From NCBI RefSeq assembly GCF_000241265.1, contig NZ_BAEE01000064.1, positions 62,001 to 126,000 of the forward strand: 64,000 bases of DNA, given 5' to 3'. This document shows positions 1 through 10,444 of the stretch, in pieces (position 1 is the first letter of the stretch; each line of letters opens with the position of its first letter). Source of the stretch: Gordonia araii NBRC 100433 (lineage in GTDB: Bacteria; Actinomycetota; Actinomycetes; Mycobacteriales; Mycobacteriaceae). Position numbers and translations under genes: made by a program. The notes below the pieces were generated by a model, which was given only the letters and a program-made list of their open reading frames with translations, had not been told where the DNA came from and made no database searches.

Positions 1-942
1 GGCCAGTCGGCGCTGCGCGTCGATGGCCACGTTCACCGGCGTCGTACCGGTCCTGATCCGCTTCGCCACGGTCAGCGTGTCCGGGTCGATCACCGCGATC
101 TCACCGGTCGCGAAGCTGGCCGCGTAGACGCGGCCGGTCGCGGGATCGACCGACGGCCGGGAGTTCGGCGCGGTCGCGATCTTCTTGACGACGGCGTTGG
201 TCTTCGCGTCGATGACCGCGACGTAGTTGGTCTTCTTCGCCTTGGTGTCGGCGTTGCCGACGTAGACGCGGCCGCGCCCCGGATCCACCGACAACAGCGA
301 TGGGCGGTAGACGCCCCGGATAACGGCCAGTTCGCCCCGCGTCGCCGTGTCGACGACCATCACCGCGTCGGCGTTGCTGTTGGCGATGTACGCGCGCCCC
401 GACACCGGGTCGGCGGCGACGCCCATCACGTGTTTGAGCGGGATGCTCGTACGGATCATGTCGCTCGGTCGCGCCCGCGTCGCACCCATGTCGACGATGG
501 CCGCGCCGCCGGCACGGGCGCTGGTGGTCAGGACCCGGCCACGCGCGGGATCGACCGCGAGACCGACCGGCACCTGCGGCATCGGAACCGTCAACGGGCC
601 CATCGTCGTGCGGCCGTTGGGCAACGGTGCGTAGTCGATCGTGCGCTTCACCCGTCGGGAATCCAGGTTGACCACCGCCACCTTGGGTCGGAGCTGGTGC
701 GGGTAAGGCACGACGGCGCCGACGGTGTCGTCCTTTTGGTTGTAGTCGTCGCCGTCGGCGATGAACACGGACCGGCGGCCCGGATCGATCGCCAGTTCGG
801 CCCCCTCCGTCACCCCCGCCGGAATCGACGCGACGTTGTACGCGCCGCCCGGCGCGGCGCCCGACATCGGTGACGCCGCGACAAGCGAGAGCACCGGCAC
901 CAGGCCGGCAACGAGAACAGGTGGCAGGCAACGGCTTTGCAT
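1..942 (-). CDS. Secreted YncE-like beta-propeller protein, C-terminus cut by the window edge
   Basis: The minus-strand frame is open from an ATG at 942 to base 1 (314 codons, no stop reached), so the C-terminus is missing. The N-terminus (MQSRC, then a hydrophobic stretch to about residue 24, then SPMSGA) looks like a Sec signal peptide. The mature part has at least four repeats of the form VDPxxGRVYxxxxxxxxIAVID, each about 40 residues apart, as in YncE/YVTN-type beta-propellers. These are extracytoplasmic proteins and the ligand is not evident. A GAGGGGG ribosome-binding sequence sits only 3 nt before ATG 942; an in-frame ATG at 960 is the alternative. An IdeR/DtxR-like box 35 bp upstream suggests iron control. 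The fold is fairly sure, the function is unknown. Confidence 0.75.
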   Translation of the reverse strand, partial: MQSRCLPPVLVAGLVPVLSLVAASPMSGAAPGGAYNVASIPAGVTEGAELAIDPGRRSVFIADGDDYNQKDDTVGAVVPYPHQLRPKVAVVNLDSRRVKRTIDYAPLPNGRTTMGPLTVPMPQVPVGLAVDPARGRVLTTSARAGGAAIVDMGATRARPSDMIRTSIPLKHVMGVAADPVSGRAYIANSNADAVMVVDTATRGELAVIRGVYRPSLLSVDPGRGRVYVGNADTKAKKTNYVAVIDAKTNAVVKKIATAPNSRPSVDPATGRVYAASFATGEIAVIDPDTLTVAKRIRTGTTPVNVAIDAQRRLA

Positions 943-976
943 GATCCCCCTCAGTGTCATTTCATGAGGGTAACAG

Positions 977-995
977 TAAGGTTAGCGCACCCTAA
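977..995. promoter_or_regulatory. IdeR/DtxR-like iron box
   Basis: The 19 bp TAAGGTTAGCGCACCCTAA match the DtxR/IdeR consensus (TTAGGTTAGSCTAACCTAA) at 15 of 19 positions by my count, with 8 of 9 in the left half. It lies 35 bp upstream of the beta-propeller start at 942, where a repressor would cover the promoter. The family consensus is established; that this site is bound is inference. Confidence 0.5.
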
Positions 996-1039
996 CTTCG
1001 CTGTGGGTGATCTGCGTCATGGATCTGAAGCCATCCACA

Positions 1040-1240
1040 TCACGAGCGTCGAACCCGGCACACTTCGCTGGCCACAACGTGCGCGCTGGCAGGAATCCCT
1101 ACCCGTAGGTTCTCCGCCGCAGTTCGTGGCGAGGAACCTACCTCTGGCGCCTTGCCGCAGCTCGGTAGCAAGGCCACCACCAAAGCGACAAGACCGGCAA
1201 GGCTCCGTCGTACTGAAGGAGCGTGAGTGGAGATGGGCAT
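1040..1240 (-). CDS. Possible 66-residue lipoprotein
   Basis: A short leftward frame begins MPISTHAPSVRRSLAGL and continues through a hydrophobic run to LLPSCGKA. This resembles a twin-Arg-flanked lipoprotein signal peptide with a lipobox (LPS-C; Pro at -2 is tolerated but not preferred). The rest of the protein is short and unrecognised. No ribosome-binding sequence precedes either candidate ATG (1240 or 1243), and the strong hairpin at 1105-1141 falls inside the frame. It could be a chance reading of the nusB downstream region. Confidence 0.25.
   Translation of the reverse strand: MPISTHAPSVRRSLAGLVALVVALLPSCGKAPEVGSSPRTAAENLRVGIPASAHVVASEVCRVRRS
1105..1141. terminator. Strong hairpin downstream of nusB
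   Basis: GTAGGTTCTCCGCC and GGCGAGGAACCTAC form two 14-nt arms (two mismatches) around a 9-nt loop. The hairpin lies about 150 bp past the nusB stop on the same (minus) strand. No T-tract follows, which is common for actinobacterial terminators. An operator is the alternative. The rest of the 350-bp gap 943-1292 holds only the iron box and a doubtful small ORF. Confidence 0.45.
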
Positions 1241-1292
1241 CATCAAGGCAATCGCCCTGCCGTCGCCGGCGCGGCGAGTGTTTGATCGATCT

Positions 1293-1766
1293 TCACGCCT
1301 CGTCGCCGGGCTCCTGCGGCTGGGCGGCGGCGGCCGCGCGCACCTGCGGCGCGAGTTCGGCGATCTTGGCCAGCACACCGTTGACGAAGGCCGGCGAGTT
1401 GTCCGTCGACAGTTCTTTGGCGAGTTGGACGGCCTCGTCGACGATCACGACGGGGTCGACGTCGTCGGCGTTGAACAGCTCCCACGCCGCGAGGCGCAAG
1501 ATCGCCCGGTCCACGGCGGGCAGGCGGTCGAGCTGCCATTTGTCCAGGTGCGACGAGATGACCGCATCGATCTGCGCGGCATCGCCGGTGACGCCCTTGA
1601 CCGCCCTCTCGGTGTAATCGTGGATCGTTCCGACGCTGTCGTCGACGACGAAGATGCGACGTCGCTGGTCGATCAGTTCCAGCGGCGAGACGCCCTTGGC
1701 CTCGGCTTCGAACAGCAGATCCACCGCGCGGTTGCGCGCTTTGTGGCGGGTACCGGAATGTTTCAC
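1293..1766 (-). CDS. nusB: Transcription antitermination factor NusB
   Basis: NusB binds boxA RNA together with S10 (NusE) and supports antitermination at rRNA operons in the cytoplasm. The 157-residue all-helical protein opens with the family hallmark [17 protein letters not shown] and carries the later signature LRLAAWEL and [13 protein letters not shown]...FVNGVL. The length is normal, with a short acidic tail (PQEPGDEA). It follows efp after 21 bp in the order pepQ-efp-nusB, the order I recall in mycobacteria, so the three are probably co-transcribed. Confidence 0.95.
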   Translation of the reverse strand: MKHSGTRHKARNRAVDLLFEAEAKGVSPLELIDQRRRIFVVDDSVGTIHDYTERAVKGVTGDAAQIDAVISSHLDKWQLDRLPAVDRAILRLAAWELFNADDVDPVVIVDEAVQLAKELSTDNSPAFVNGVLAKIAELAPQVRAAAAAQPQEPGDEA

Positions 1767-1787
1767 TTCGGCCTGTGTCGATCCGGG

Positions 1788-2351
1788 CTAGGAGTTGACG
1801 CGACCGAGGTAGCTGCCGTCGCGCGAGTCGACCTTCAGCTTGTCACCAGTGTTGATGAACAGCGGCACGTTGATCTCGGCGCCGCTCTCCATGGTGGCGG
1901 GCTTGGTGCCGCCGGTCGAGCGGTCGCCCTGCAGCCCCGGGTCGGTGTGGGTGACCACCATTTCGACGGTGACGGGCAGCTCGATGAACAGCGGCACGCC
2001 CTCGTTGAGCGACACCTGGACGGTCATGTTCTCCAGCAGAAAGCGAGCGCCGTCGCCGACGGTGGCTGGCGGGATCGAGAACTGCTCGTAGTCCGTCGTG
2101 TCCATGAAGACGTAGTCGGTGCCGTCGTTGTAGAGGTAGGTCATGTCGCGGCGGTCGACGGTAGCCGTCTCCACCTTCACACCGGCGTTGAAGGTCTTGT
2201 CCACGATCTTGCCGGAGAGGACGTTCTTGATCTTGGTGCGCACGAAGGCCGGGCCCTTGCCGGGCTTGACGTGCTGGAACTCCAAGATCTGCCACAGCTG
2301 GTTGTCAATCTTCAGCACGAGGCCGTTCTTGAAATCCGCAGTCGTCGCCAT
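1788..2351 (-). CDS. efp: Elongation factor P
   Basis: EF-P enters the ribosomal E site and relieves stalling at polyproline stretches. The 187-residue product has the three expected beta-barrel (OB/KOW) domains. The KOW domain carries the loop KPGKGPAF, where the central Lys is the modification-loop tip residue, and the C-terminal OB signature is [17 protein letters not shown]. The ATG at 2351 ([10 protein letters not shown]) is preceded by AGAAAGG. A longer frame upstream of it is not supported. It lies between pepQ and nusB. Confidence 0.96.
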   Translation of the reverse strand: MATTADFKNGLVLKIDNQLWQILEFQHVKPGKGPAFVRTKIKNVLSGKIVDKTFNAGVKVETATVDRRDMTYLYNDGTDYVFMDTTDYEQFSIPPATVGDGARFLLENMTVQVSLNEGVPLFIELPVTVEMVVTHTDPGLQGDRSTGGTKPATMESGAEINVPLFINTGDKLKVDSRDGSYLGRVNS

Positions 2352-2416
2352 GGGCGTGCCTTTCTGTAGTGCTATCGAGCTGGCTGGTCCGTCCTGAGCG
2401 GTCCGTCGGCGGTCGC

Positions 2417-3550
2417 TCAATCCAGGACGGTGAATGTCCGGTCGGTCGCAGTCAGTATCCGGCAGGGCCCGTCGGACACGACAATCGTGTCCTCGATACG
2501 GACTCCGCCGCGTCCGGGCAGGTAGACCCCGGGTTCCACCGTGACGACTGCGCCGTCAAGCAGTGTACCCGTCGCCCTCGCGTTCACCGACGGGGCTTCG
2601 TGGATCTGCAGCCCGACCCCGTGACCGAGCCCGTGCACGAACTGCTCCTCGTACCCGGCCGCGGCAATCACCGATCGCGCCGCACCATCGACCTCGGCCG
2701 TTTCCGCGCCCGCACGCGCGGCCGTGCGGCCCGCTTCCGCGGCATCGGCGACCAGCTCGTATACGTCGCGCTGCCACGGCCGGGCCCGGCCGAGCACGTA
2801 GGTACGCGTCATATCGGAGTGATAGCCGCGCACGACTGCCCCGAAATCGAGCTTCACGAAGTCGCCCTCGGCGAGTACGGCGGTGGTCGGCCGGTGGTGC
2901 GGAACGGCGGAGTTGGGCCCGGCCGCGACGATCGTTTCGAAAGCGATCGCGTCCGCGCCCCGGGCGTACATCGCCCATTCGAGATCGCGCGCCACCTCGC
3001 GTTCGGTCCGCCCCGGCACGATCAGCCGGTCCGCGATGAGCTGGGCGAGCGCGTCGTCGGCCACCGCGCAAGCCGCGGCGATCGCCGCTATCTCGTCCTC
3101 GTCCTTGACTTCCCGCAGACCTTCTACCAACCCCGCCGTCGGCACCGCCAGCACTTCTGCCGCTGCCTCGCGCAGATCGGTCATCTGGGCCACGGTCACG
3201 GTGCCGGCTTCGATTCCGACGCGGCGTGCTCCGGCGGCAGCCGCGCGTTCGATCAGCTCCCCGGCGACCTCGCGGGCGGTGACCAGCGACAGATCGCCGG
3301 CCTGCTCCCCCACCTGCACCGTGTACCGGCCGTCGGTGCTGATCAGGTCGGCACGGTCGGACGACGGATCCGCCCACACCAGCACGGCACCGTTGGAGCC
3401 GGTGAACCCCGAGAGGTAGCGGACGTTGACCAGATCGGTCACCAGCACGGCGTCGAGACCGTCGTCGACGGCGAGCATCGCCGCGCGCAATCGCTCGCGG
3501 CGGGTGCCTTCGGGCCTGGTGTTTGACGCGGCAGTAGTCACGTTCGCCAC
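2417..3550 (-). CDS. pepQ: M24-family Xaa-Pro peptidase
   Basis: This cytoplasmic metallopeptidase cleaves Xaa-Pro bonds. The 377-residue protein has an N-terminal creatinase-like domain (about 1-140, with [13 protein letters not shown]) and a C-terminal pita-bread domain with the dinuclear metal ligands: Asp in [20 protein letters not shown], His in [13 protein letters not shown], Glu in [17 protein letters not shown]. It starts with GTG (MANVTTAAS). It lies 65 bp upstream of efp in the same direction. Xaa-Pro dipeptidase and aminopeptidase P cannot be told apart here. Confidence 0.9.
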   Translation of the reverse strand: MANVTTAASNTRPEGTRRERLRAAMLAVDDGLDAVLVTDLVNVRYLSGFTGSNGAVLVWADPSSDRADLISTDGRYTVQVGEQAGDLSLVTAREVAGELIERAAAAGARRVGIEAGTVTVAQMTDLREAAAEVLAVPTAGLVEGLREVKDEDEIAAIAAACAVADDALAQLIADRLIVPGRTEREVARDLEWAMYARGADAIAFETIVAAGPNSAVPHHRPTTAVLAEGDFVKLDFGAVVRGYHSDMTRTYVLGRARPWQRDVYELVADAAEAGRTAARAGAETAEVDGAARSVIAAAGYEEQFVHGLGHGVGLQIHEAPSVNARATGTLLDGAVVTVEPGVYLPGRGGVRIEDTIVVSDGPCRILTATDRTFTVLD

Positions 3551-3605
3551 GCTAGCCCAACCCTGTGATTGGTTTCACGACCGTCGACCGGTAACCTTGC
3601 TGACC

Positions 3606-5669
<2,064 letters not shown>

Positions 5670-5673
<4 letters not shown>

Positions 5674-6878
5674 GGGCGAGGCGGTCGGGCCGCGATCCGC
5701 TCGAGGTACGTACGGAGATTGGAGGCGGTTTCGCCGATGGAGTCGCCGCCGAACTTCTCCAGCAGCGCTTGGGCGACCACCAGCGAGACCATCGCCTCGG
5801 CGACGACACCGGCCGCCGGCACCGCGCACACGTCGGAGCGCTGATGGATGGCGCTGGCCGTCTCCCCGGTCGCCATGTCGACGGTGGACAGCGCACGCGG
5901 AACGGTGGAAATCGGCTTCATCGCGGCGCGAACCCGCAGATCCTGCCCGTTGGTCATCCCGCCCTCCAGGCCGCCGGCACGATTGGTCGACCGCGTGACA
6001 CCGTCCGGGCCGGGCACCATCTCGTCGTGCGCCTGACTGCCGCGGCGACGCGCGGTTCGGAAGCCGTCGCCGACCTCGACCCCCTTGATCGCCTGAATGC
6101 CCATCAGTGCCGCTGCTAGGCGGGCGTCGAGCCTGGTCTCACCGCTGATGTGGGAACCCAGGCCGATGGGGACGTTCGTGGCGACCACCTCGACCACGCC
6201 GCCCAGCGTGTCGCCGTCCTTCTTCGCCGCCTCGATCTCGGCGATCATGGATGCCTCGGCCGCTTCCCCGAAGGCACGCACCGGGCTCTCGTCGATCGCG
6301 GCGAGATCGGCCGGACCGGGCGCCGGGCCGTCGTACGGGTCACTGGCACCGATCGAGATCACATGGGAGACGATCTCGATTCCGGCGACCTGGCTCAAGA
6401 AGCGTCGCGCCACGGTCCCGGCGGCGACGCGCGCGGCTGTCTCCCGGGCGCTCGCGCGTTCCAGGATCGGCCGAGCGTCGTCGAAGCCGTACTTGAGCAT
6501 TCCCGAGTAGTCGGCATGCCCCGGCCGGGGACGGGTCAGCGGCGCGTTGCGCGCGCTGGATTCCAACTCGGCGTCGTCGACCGGGTCCGGCGCCATCACC
6601 TGTTCCCACTTGGGCCACTCGGTGTTGCCGATCTCGATGGCGATGGGGCTGCCCAACGTGACGCCGTGGCGCAGACCGGCGAGGAGGGTCACCTCGTCGG
6701 CCTCGAACTTCATCCGGGCACCGCGGCCATAGCCCAGGCGGCGACGTGCCAATTGTTCGGCGATATCGGCCGAGGTCACTTGGACCCCGGCGACCATTCC
6801 CTCGACGAGTGCCACGAGGGCACGTCCGTGTGATTCTCCAGCGGTGATCCAGCGCAGCACGGTTCCCAATTCTTCCAT
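5670..6878 (-). CDS. aroC: Chorismate synthase
   Basis: AroC makes chorismate from EPSP with reduced FMN, the last common step to the aromatic amino acids. The roughly 400-residue protein has the family signatures [27 protein letters not shown] and [12 protein letters not shown], followed by [25 protein letters not shown] and [13 protein letters not shown]. The start is either ATG 6878 or, more like the mycobacterial form I remember, GTG 6860 ([12 protein letters not shown]). It leads a tight aroC-aroK-aroB run. Confidence 0.96.
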
Positions 6879-6905
6879 GCGCGGCCTCGCCGCCCGAATC
6901 CAGCG

Positions 6906-7298
6906 TCACGCCGCGAGCACGGCGAGGGCCGCGACCCCGGCCAACGCCGGACCGTGCGGTCGTCGGGTGCGACGGTCGAGGACGAAGCCCGCTAGCCCGA
7001 CCAGCTGAGCGACGCCCACCGCGGCCAGTGCGACAAGCGGATCGGCGACGAGTCCGCCGACGATGAACCCGAGCTTCACATCGCCTCCGCCGGCCTGCCC
7101 CGCAGCGTGTGCGCCGACGTACGGCAGCGCGGCCGCGGCCGCGGATGACAGCACCGCCGGCTCACCGGCGAGGGCGCCCGCGACCCCGCAGGTTATGACC
7201 GCCGCGATGCCGGGCCAGAGCACGACCAGCGGCAGCCGCCCGGTCCGCCGGTCGATCTCGCCGGCGACCAGCAACCACCCAGCGACGACCGGCTCCAC
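6906..7298 (-). CDS. Short A24 prepilin peptidase-like protein
   Basis: A 130-residue membrane protein with the two aspartates of type 4 prepilin peptidases: EIDRRTGRLP (residues 14-23) and GGGDVKLG (about 70-77). It lacks the N-terminal methyltransferase/zinc domain of full-length PilD, as short actinobacterial versions do. GTG 7298 (VEPVVAGWLLV) was chosen because the frame upstream overlaps aroE. It sits between aroE and aroC, the position I recall for Rv2551c. No pilin gene is in the window, so its substrate is unknown. Confidence 0.75.
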   Translation of the reverse strand: MEPVVAGWLLVAGEIDRRTGRLPLVVLWPGIAAVITCGVAGALAGEPAVLSSAAAAALPYVGAHAAGQAGGGDVKLGFIVGGLVADPLVALAAVGVAQLVGLAGFVLDRRTRRPHGPALAGVAALAVLAA

Positions 7299-7351
7299 GC
7301 CTCGATCATCCGCGCCGTTGCGGCCAGCTGGGCTGGCGCAACCCGTCGCCG

Positions 7352-8254
7352 TCAGCGCTCCTGGGGATCCGCGGCATCTGTGGAAAGCGCCGCCGCCATC
7401 GCCTCGCGCGGTGCCGGCTGCCCGGTGAACAACTCGACCTGCCGGAACGCCTGGTTCAGCAGCATCACCAAGCCTCCGATGACCGTTCCGCCGGTCTCCG
7501 CCACGCGGGCGGCCAACGGGGTCGGCCACGGACTGTAGATGGCGTCGACGAGTCTGAGCGGGGTGTTGACCGCGCCGGTGACCGCCGCGGCGGCGTCGGC
7601 CGGGACGGTCGAGACGACGACGCCGGATGCGGCGAATGCCTCGGTCAGGGCCGGTTCGTCGCCGAAACCTACGACGCGTGCGGCCAACGACAGTTGTTCG
7701 GCCAAGTCCAGCGCAGCCGATGCTCGGGACGCGTCGCGCACCACGACGGCGACCTCGCGCGCTCCGGCGTCGGCCAGCGCGGCGAGGGTGGGCCGCGCTG
7801 TACCGCCGGCTCCCAGCAGCACGGCCCGGGGGTTCGCGACAAAGTCGGCGCCGACGGCGGTCAGCGCCCCCGCGACGCCGTCGATGTCGGTGCAGTCGGC
7901 GAGCCAGCCGTCCGGCCGGTCTGACTTGCCGTCGTCCCGGACCAGGGTGTTGGCCGACCCGACGAGACGAGCCCGCTCGGTCGCCTCATCCGCATACGCC
8001 AGTGCCTCGGCTTTGCCCGGCATCGTCACCGACACGCCGACGTAGGAGTCGTCGAGCCCGTCGACCACGCCGGCCAGCTCCCCTGCGCGGCACTCGATCC
8101 GTTCGTAGGTCCAGCCGGTCAGCCCCAGCGCACGGTAAGCGGCCCGGTGCAGGTCGGGCGAGCGGGAATGCTCGATCGGGTAGCCCAGGACCGCGGCCCT
8201 GCGGCCCTGACCGGCCCCGGCCTCAGCAGCCGGTGCGGAGGAACTTGTTGTCAC
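7352..8254 (-). CDS. aroE: Shikimate dehydrogenase
   Basis: AroE reduces 3-dehydroshikimate to shikimate with NADPH. The 300-residue protein has the substrate-binding motif YPIEHSRSPDLH, the catalytic Lys in SVTMPGKAEALAY, the Asp partner in NTLVRDDG and DCTDIDGV, and the nucleotide loop LLGAGGTARPTL. It starts at GTG 8254 and overlaps the 3' end of mltG by 32 bp. It is part of the leftward shikimate cluster; no dehydroquinase gene is present beside it. Confidence 0.93.
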   Translation of the reverse strand: MTTSSSAPAAEAGAGQGRRAAVLGYPIEHSRSPDLHRAAYRALGLTGWTYERIECRAGELAGVVDGLDDSYVGVSVTMPGKAEALAYADEATERARLVGSANTLVRDDGKSDRPDGWLADCTDIDGVAGALTAVGADFVANPRAVLLGAGGTARPTLAALADAGAREVAVVVRDASRASAALDLAEQLSLAARVVGFGDEPALTEAFAASGVVVSTVPADAAAAVTGAVNTPLRLVDAIYSPWPTPLAARVAETGGTVIGGLVMLLNQAFRQVELFTGQPAPREAMAAALSTDAADPQER

Positions 8255-9893
8255 AGGCGATCTTGCGGTTGCGCAGGTGTTCTTTGAACGTCGCGGAGAA
8301 CTTCGTCGTGCCCTGTTTGTCGACGGTGATGAAGTAGAGCCAGTTTCCCTCCGGCGGGTCGAGCATCGCCTTCATCGCCTTCTCCCCGACCGTCGCTATC
8401 GGCGTCGGCGGCAGACCGAAGACCCGGTAGGTGTTCCACCGGGTGTCGGCCTTGTAGTTCTCACCGTGGACGTCGATATTCGTCTCCGCCGCGGTGTAGT
8501 TGGTCGTCGAATCCATCTCCAGCCGCTGCTTCTTGTCCAGCCGGTTCAGGATGACGCGGGCGACCTTCGGCAGATCGTCGACGCTGTTGACCTCGCGCTC
8601 GGCGACCGATGCCGCCACCAGCACCTCGTACGGCTTCAGTCCGCTGTTGTTGGCGCTGAGCAGCCCCCACGACTCGTACCGGCGGGTGCTGTCGGTGATG
8701 AGGTGGTGCAGGACCTCTACCGGCGTCGCCTTCGGATCGATCGCCTCCCACGTGCCGGGAGCCACGAGTCCCTCGATCCGCCGGTAGTCGCCCGCCAGGT
8801 CGGCGAAGGCTTCCCGAGCCCACGCCGGAATGCCCAGTTCCTCGGCGGACGCGGTCTTGGCCGCGTTCTCCAGCTGCTCGACGGTGATGCCGATCTTCTC
8901 GCCGTTCAAGTCCACGCTGGTCACGGTCTCGATGCGGTCGAAGACCCCGGGCACCGTCTTGCGATCGACACCGCGCTTCGCCTCGAGCTGGACCCCTTCG
9001 GGAACGACGAGCCGCCCGACGCGATGGGTCTCCCCCGACATCATCTCTACAGCGGTCGCAGCCGAGATACCTGTGCGGAGTTTGTAGATCCCGCCCGCCA
9101 GCGGCTGGTTGTCGGCGGCCGAAATGAATGCCTTGGACGACCCGACGACGCCCGCGTCGGACAGGATCCGGCCGAAGTCGGTGAGCGTCGAATTGTCCGG
9201 GATCGTGACGAGGACGTCGGCGTCCCCGGTCTGGCTGCTGAAGTCCTTCGAGGAGGCGAGCAGGCCGAAGCGGTCAGCCACGAGGTAGCCACCGGCGCCG
9301 AGTGCCGCCACCACGAAGACCGCGGCGGCGATCAGCGCCCAACTGCGCTGGCGGCTGCGACGACGCGGCATCCGTTCGGAGTCTTCGGACGCTGCGCTGG
9401 CCCGTTTCGCCGCATCGGCCTCGTCGAGGTCCGTGTGCCACGCGGGTACGGCGCGCGCCTTGACCGAGGCGGCCTTGTCGTCCTCCTCGTTCGTCGCCCC
9501 GGCAGCGTTGGTCGCCCCGGCAGCAACGGTGTCGTCGTTGGTCGTCGCCGGCTTGAACTGCGCTGTGGGCTGATCGCCGGGCACGCGGGGAGCCGGCCGG
9601 TTGGCCGGTCGCTCGGCCGGCATCGGGCGCTGAGTCTGCGCCGCGGGACGACCGGTTTGCGGTGCCGGACGATCGACGTGACGCACGATGTTGGGCCTGA
9701 CGTCGTCGTCGGCTTGTCCCGCAGGCTTCGCCTGCGCGGATCGATCGTCGACGCGAGGGATCTCGCCGGTCATCCATGCCGGGGCACCGGAAAGACCCTT
9801 CGACTCGCCGCGGCGGGTGCGGTGACGCGTGGAGGACGTCGGTTGGCCGTTCTGGTCATCGGAGCCGTTGGATGGGCTCACCTCATCAGTCAC
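8223..9893 (-). CDS. mltG: Endolytic murein transglycosylase MltG
   Basis: MltG cleaves nascent peptidoglycan strands at the membrane and so helps set glycan length. The 556-residue protein has a disordered, Pro/Ala/Thr-rich cytoplasmic region (1-180), a basic stop (RRRSRQR), one membrane helix (about 185-207) and an extracytoplasmic YceG domain. The catalytic Glu is in VAASVAEREVNSVDDLPKV, followed by VILNRL and the family stretch GLPPTPIATVG. GTG start. The long disordered N-terminus is typical of actinobacteria. Confidence 0.93.
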   Translation of the reverse strand: MTDEVSPSNGSDDQNGQPTSSTRHRTRRGESKGLSGAPAWMTGEIPRVDDRSAQAKPAGQADDDVRPNIVRHVDRPAPQTGRPAAQTQRPMPAERPANRPAPRVPGDQPTAQFKPATTNDDTVAAGATNAAGATNEEDDKAASVKARAVPAWHTDLDEADAAKRASAASEDSERMPRRRSRQRSWALIAAAVFVVAALGAGGYLVADRFGLLASSKDFSSQTGDADVLVTIPDNSTLTDFGRILSDAGVVGSSKAFISAADNQPLAGGIYKLRTGISAATAVEMMSGETHRVGRLVVPEGVQLEAKRGVDRKTVPGVFDRIETVTSVDLNGEKIGITVEQLENAAKTASAEELGIPAWAREAFADLAGDYRRIEGLVAPGTWEAIDPKATPVEVLHHLITDSTRRYESWGLLSANNSGLKPYEVLVAASVAEREVNSVDDLPKVARVILNRLDKKQRLEMDSTTNYTAAETNIDVHGENYKADTRWNTYRVFGLPPTPIATVGEKAMKAMLDPPEGNWLYFITVDKQGTTKFSATFKEHLRNRKIACDNKFLRTGC

Positions 9894-9988
9894 GCACTGA
9901 TCCCTTCGTCTTGTCCGATTCGCGGGTCTGTCGACTCTATCGTCGCGCCCGCACGGAAACGCTCATACCCGCCGATTGCGCGGGGTCG

Positions 9989-10444
9989 CTATGCGCGGCT
10001 ATCCAACCATCCTTGAAGAATAGCGACAGCGGCAGCCTGATCGATCACTCCGCGCGCTTTTCGCGAATCGCGGCCGGCGTCGCGCAGCGCCCGTGCCGCG
10101 CTGGCCGTGCTCATGCGCTCGTCGGTGTAGATCACCGGCACCGGTTCGATCGCCCGCGCGAGTTGGTCGCCGAACCGTCGGACCGCCTGCGCGGCCAGCG
10201 CTTCCTCGCCTCGCAGGTCCCGGGGAAGCCCGACGATCACTTCGACCGCCTCGTATTCGGCGACCAACGCCACCAGCCGCTCGATCGCCGCGGTGTCGTG
10301 CGCCGCCGTCGGCGTTCCGCCCTTTCCGGCCCGAGGGACCGTCTCGACCGGGGTGGCCAAGATCCCGTCCGGGTCGCAGACCGCGACCCCGATCCGGACG
10401 GTGCCGACGTCTACGGCCAAGCGGCGACCACGAGGGTCCAGCAC
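9989..10444 (-). CDS. ruvX: YqgF/RuvX family putative Holliday junction nuclease
   Basis: RuvX proteins have an RNase H-like fold and have been linked to 16S pre-rRNA 5'-end maturation and to recombination. The 151-residue product has [16 protein letters not shown] (first catalytic Asp), [11 protein letters not shown] and [15 protein letters not shown]. The GTG start overlaps the alaS stop by one base, so it is coupled to alaS; 95 bp then separate it from mltG. Confidence 0.93.
   Translation of the reverse strand: MLDPRGRRLAVDVGTVRIGVAVCDPDGILATPVETVPRAGKGGTPTAAHDTAAIERLVALVAEYEAVEVIVGLPRDLRGEEALAAQAVRRFGDQLARAIEPVPVIYTDERMSTASAARALRDAGRDSRKARGVIDQAAAVAILQGWLDSRA

Noticed and set aside
101..931. 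A 276-codon Arg-rich minus-strand frame
   Set aside because: It is an alternative frame of the propeller gene. The frame starting at 942 has a signal peptide and beta-propeller repeats and is open to the edge.
8277..10016. A 579-codon plus-strand frame opposite mltG
   Set aside because: Arg/Val/Gly-rich with no domain; mltG on the other strand has a full set of motifs.
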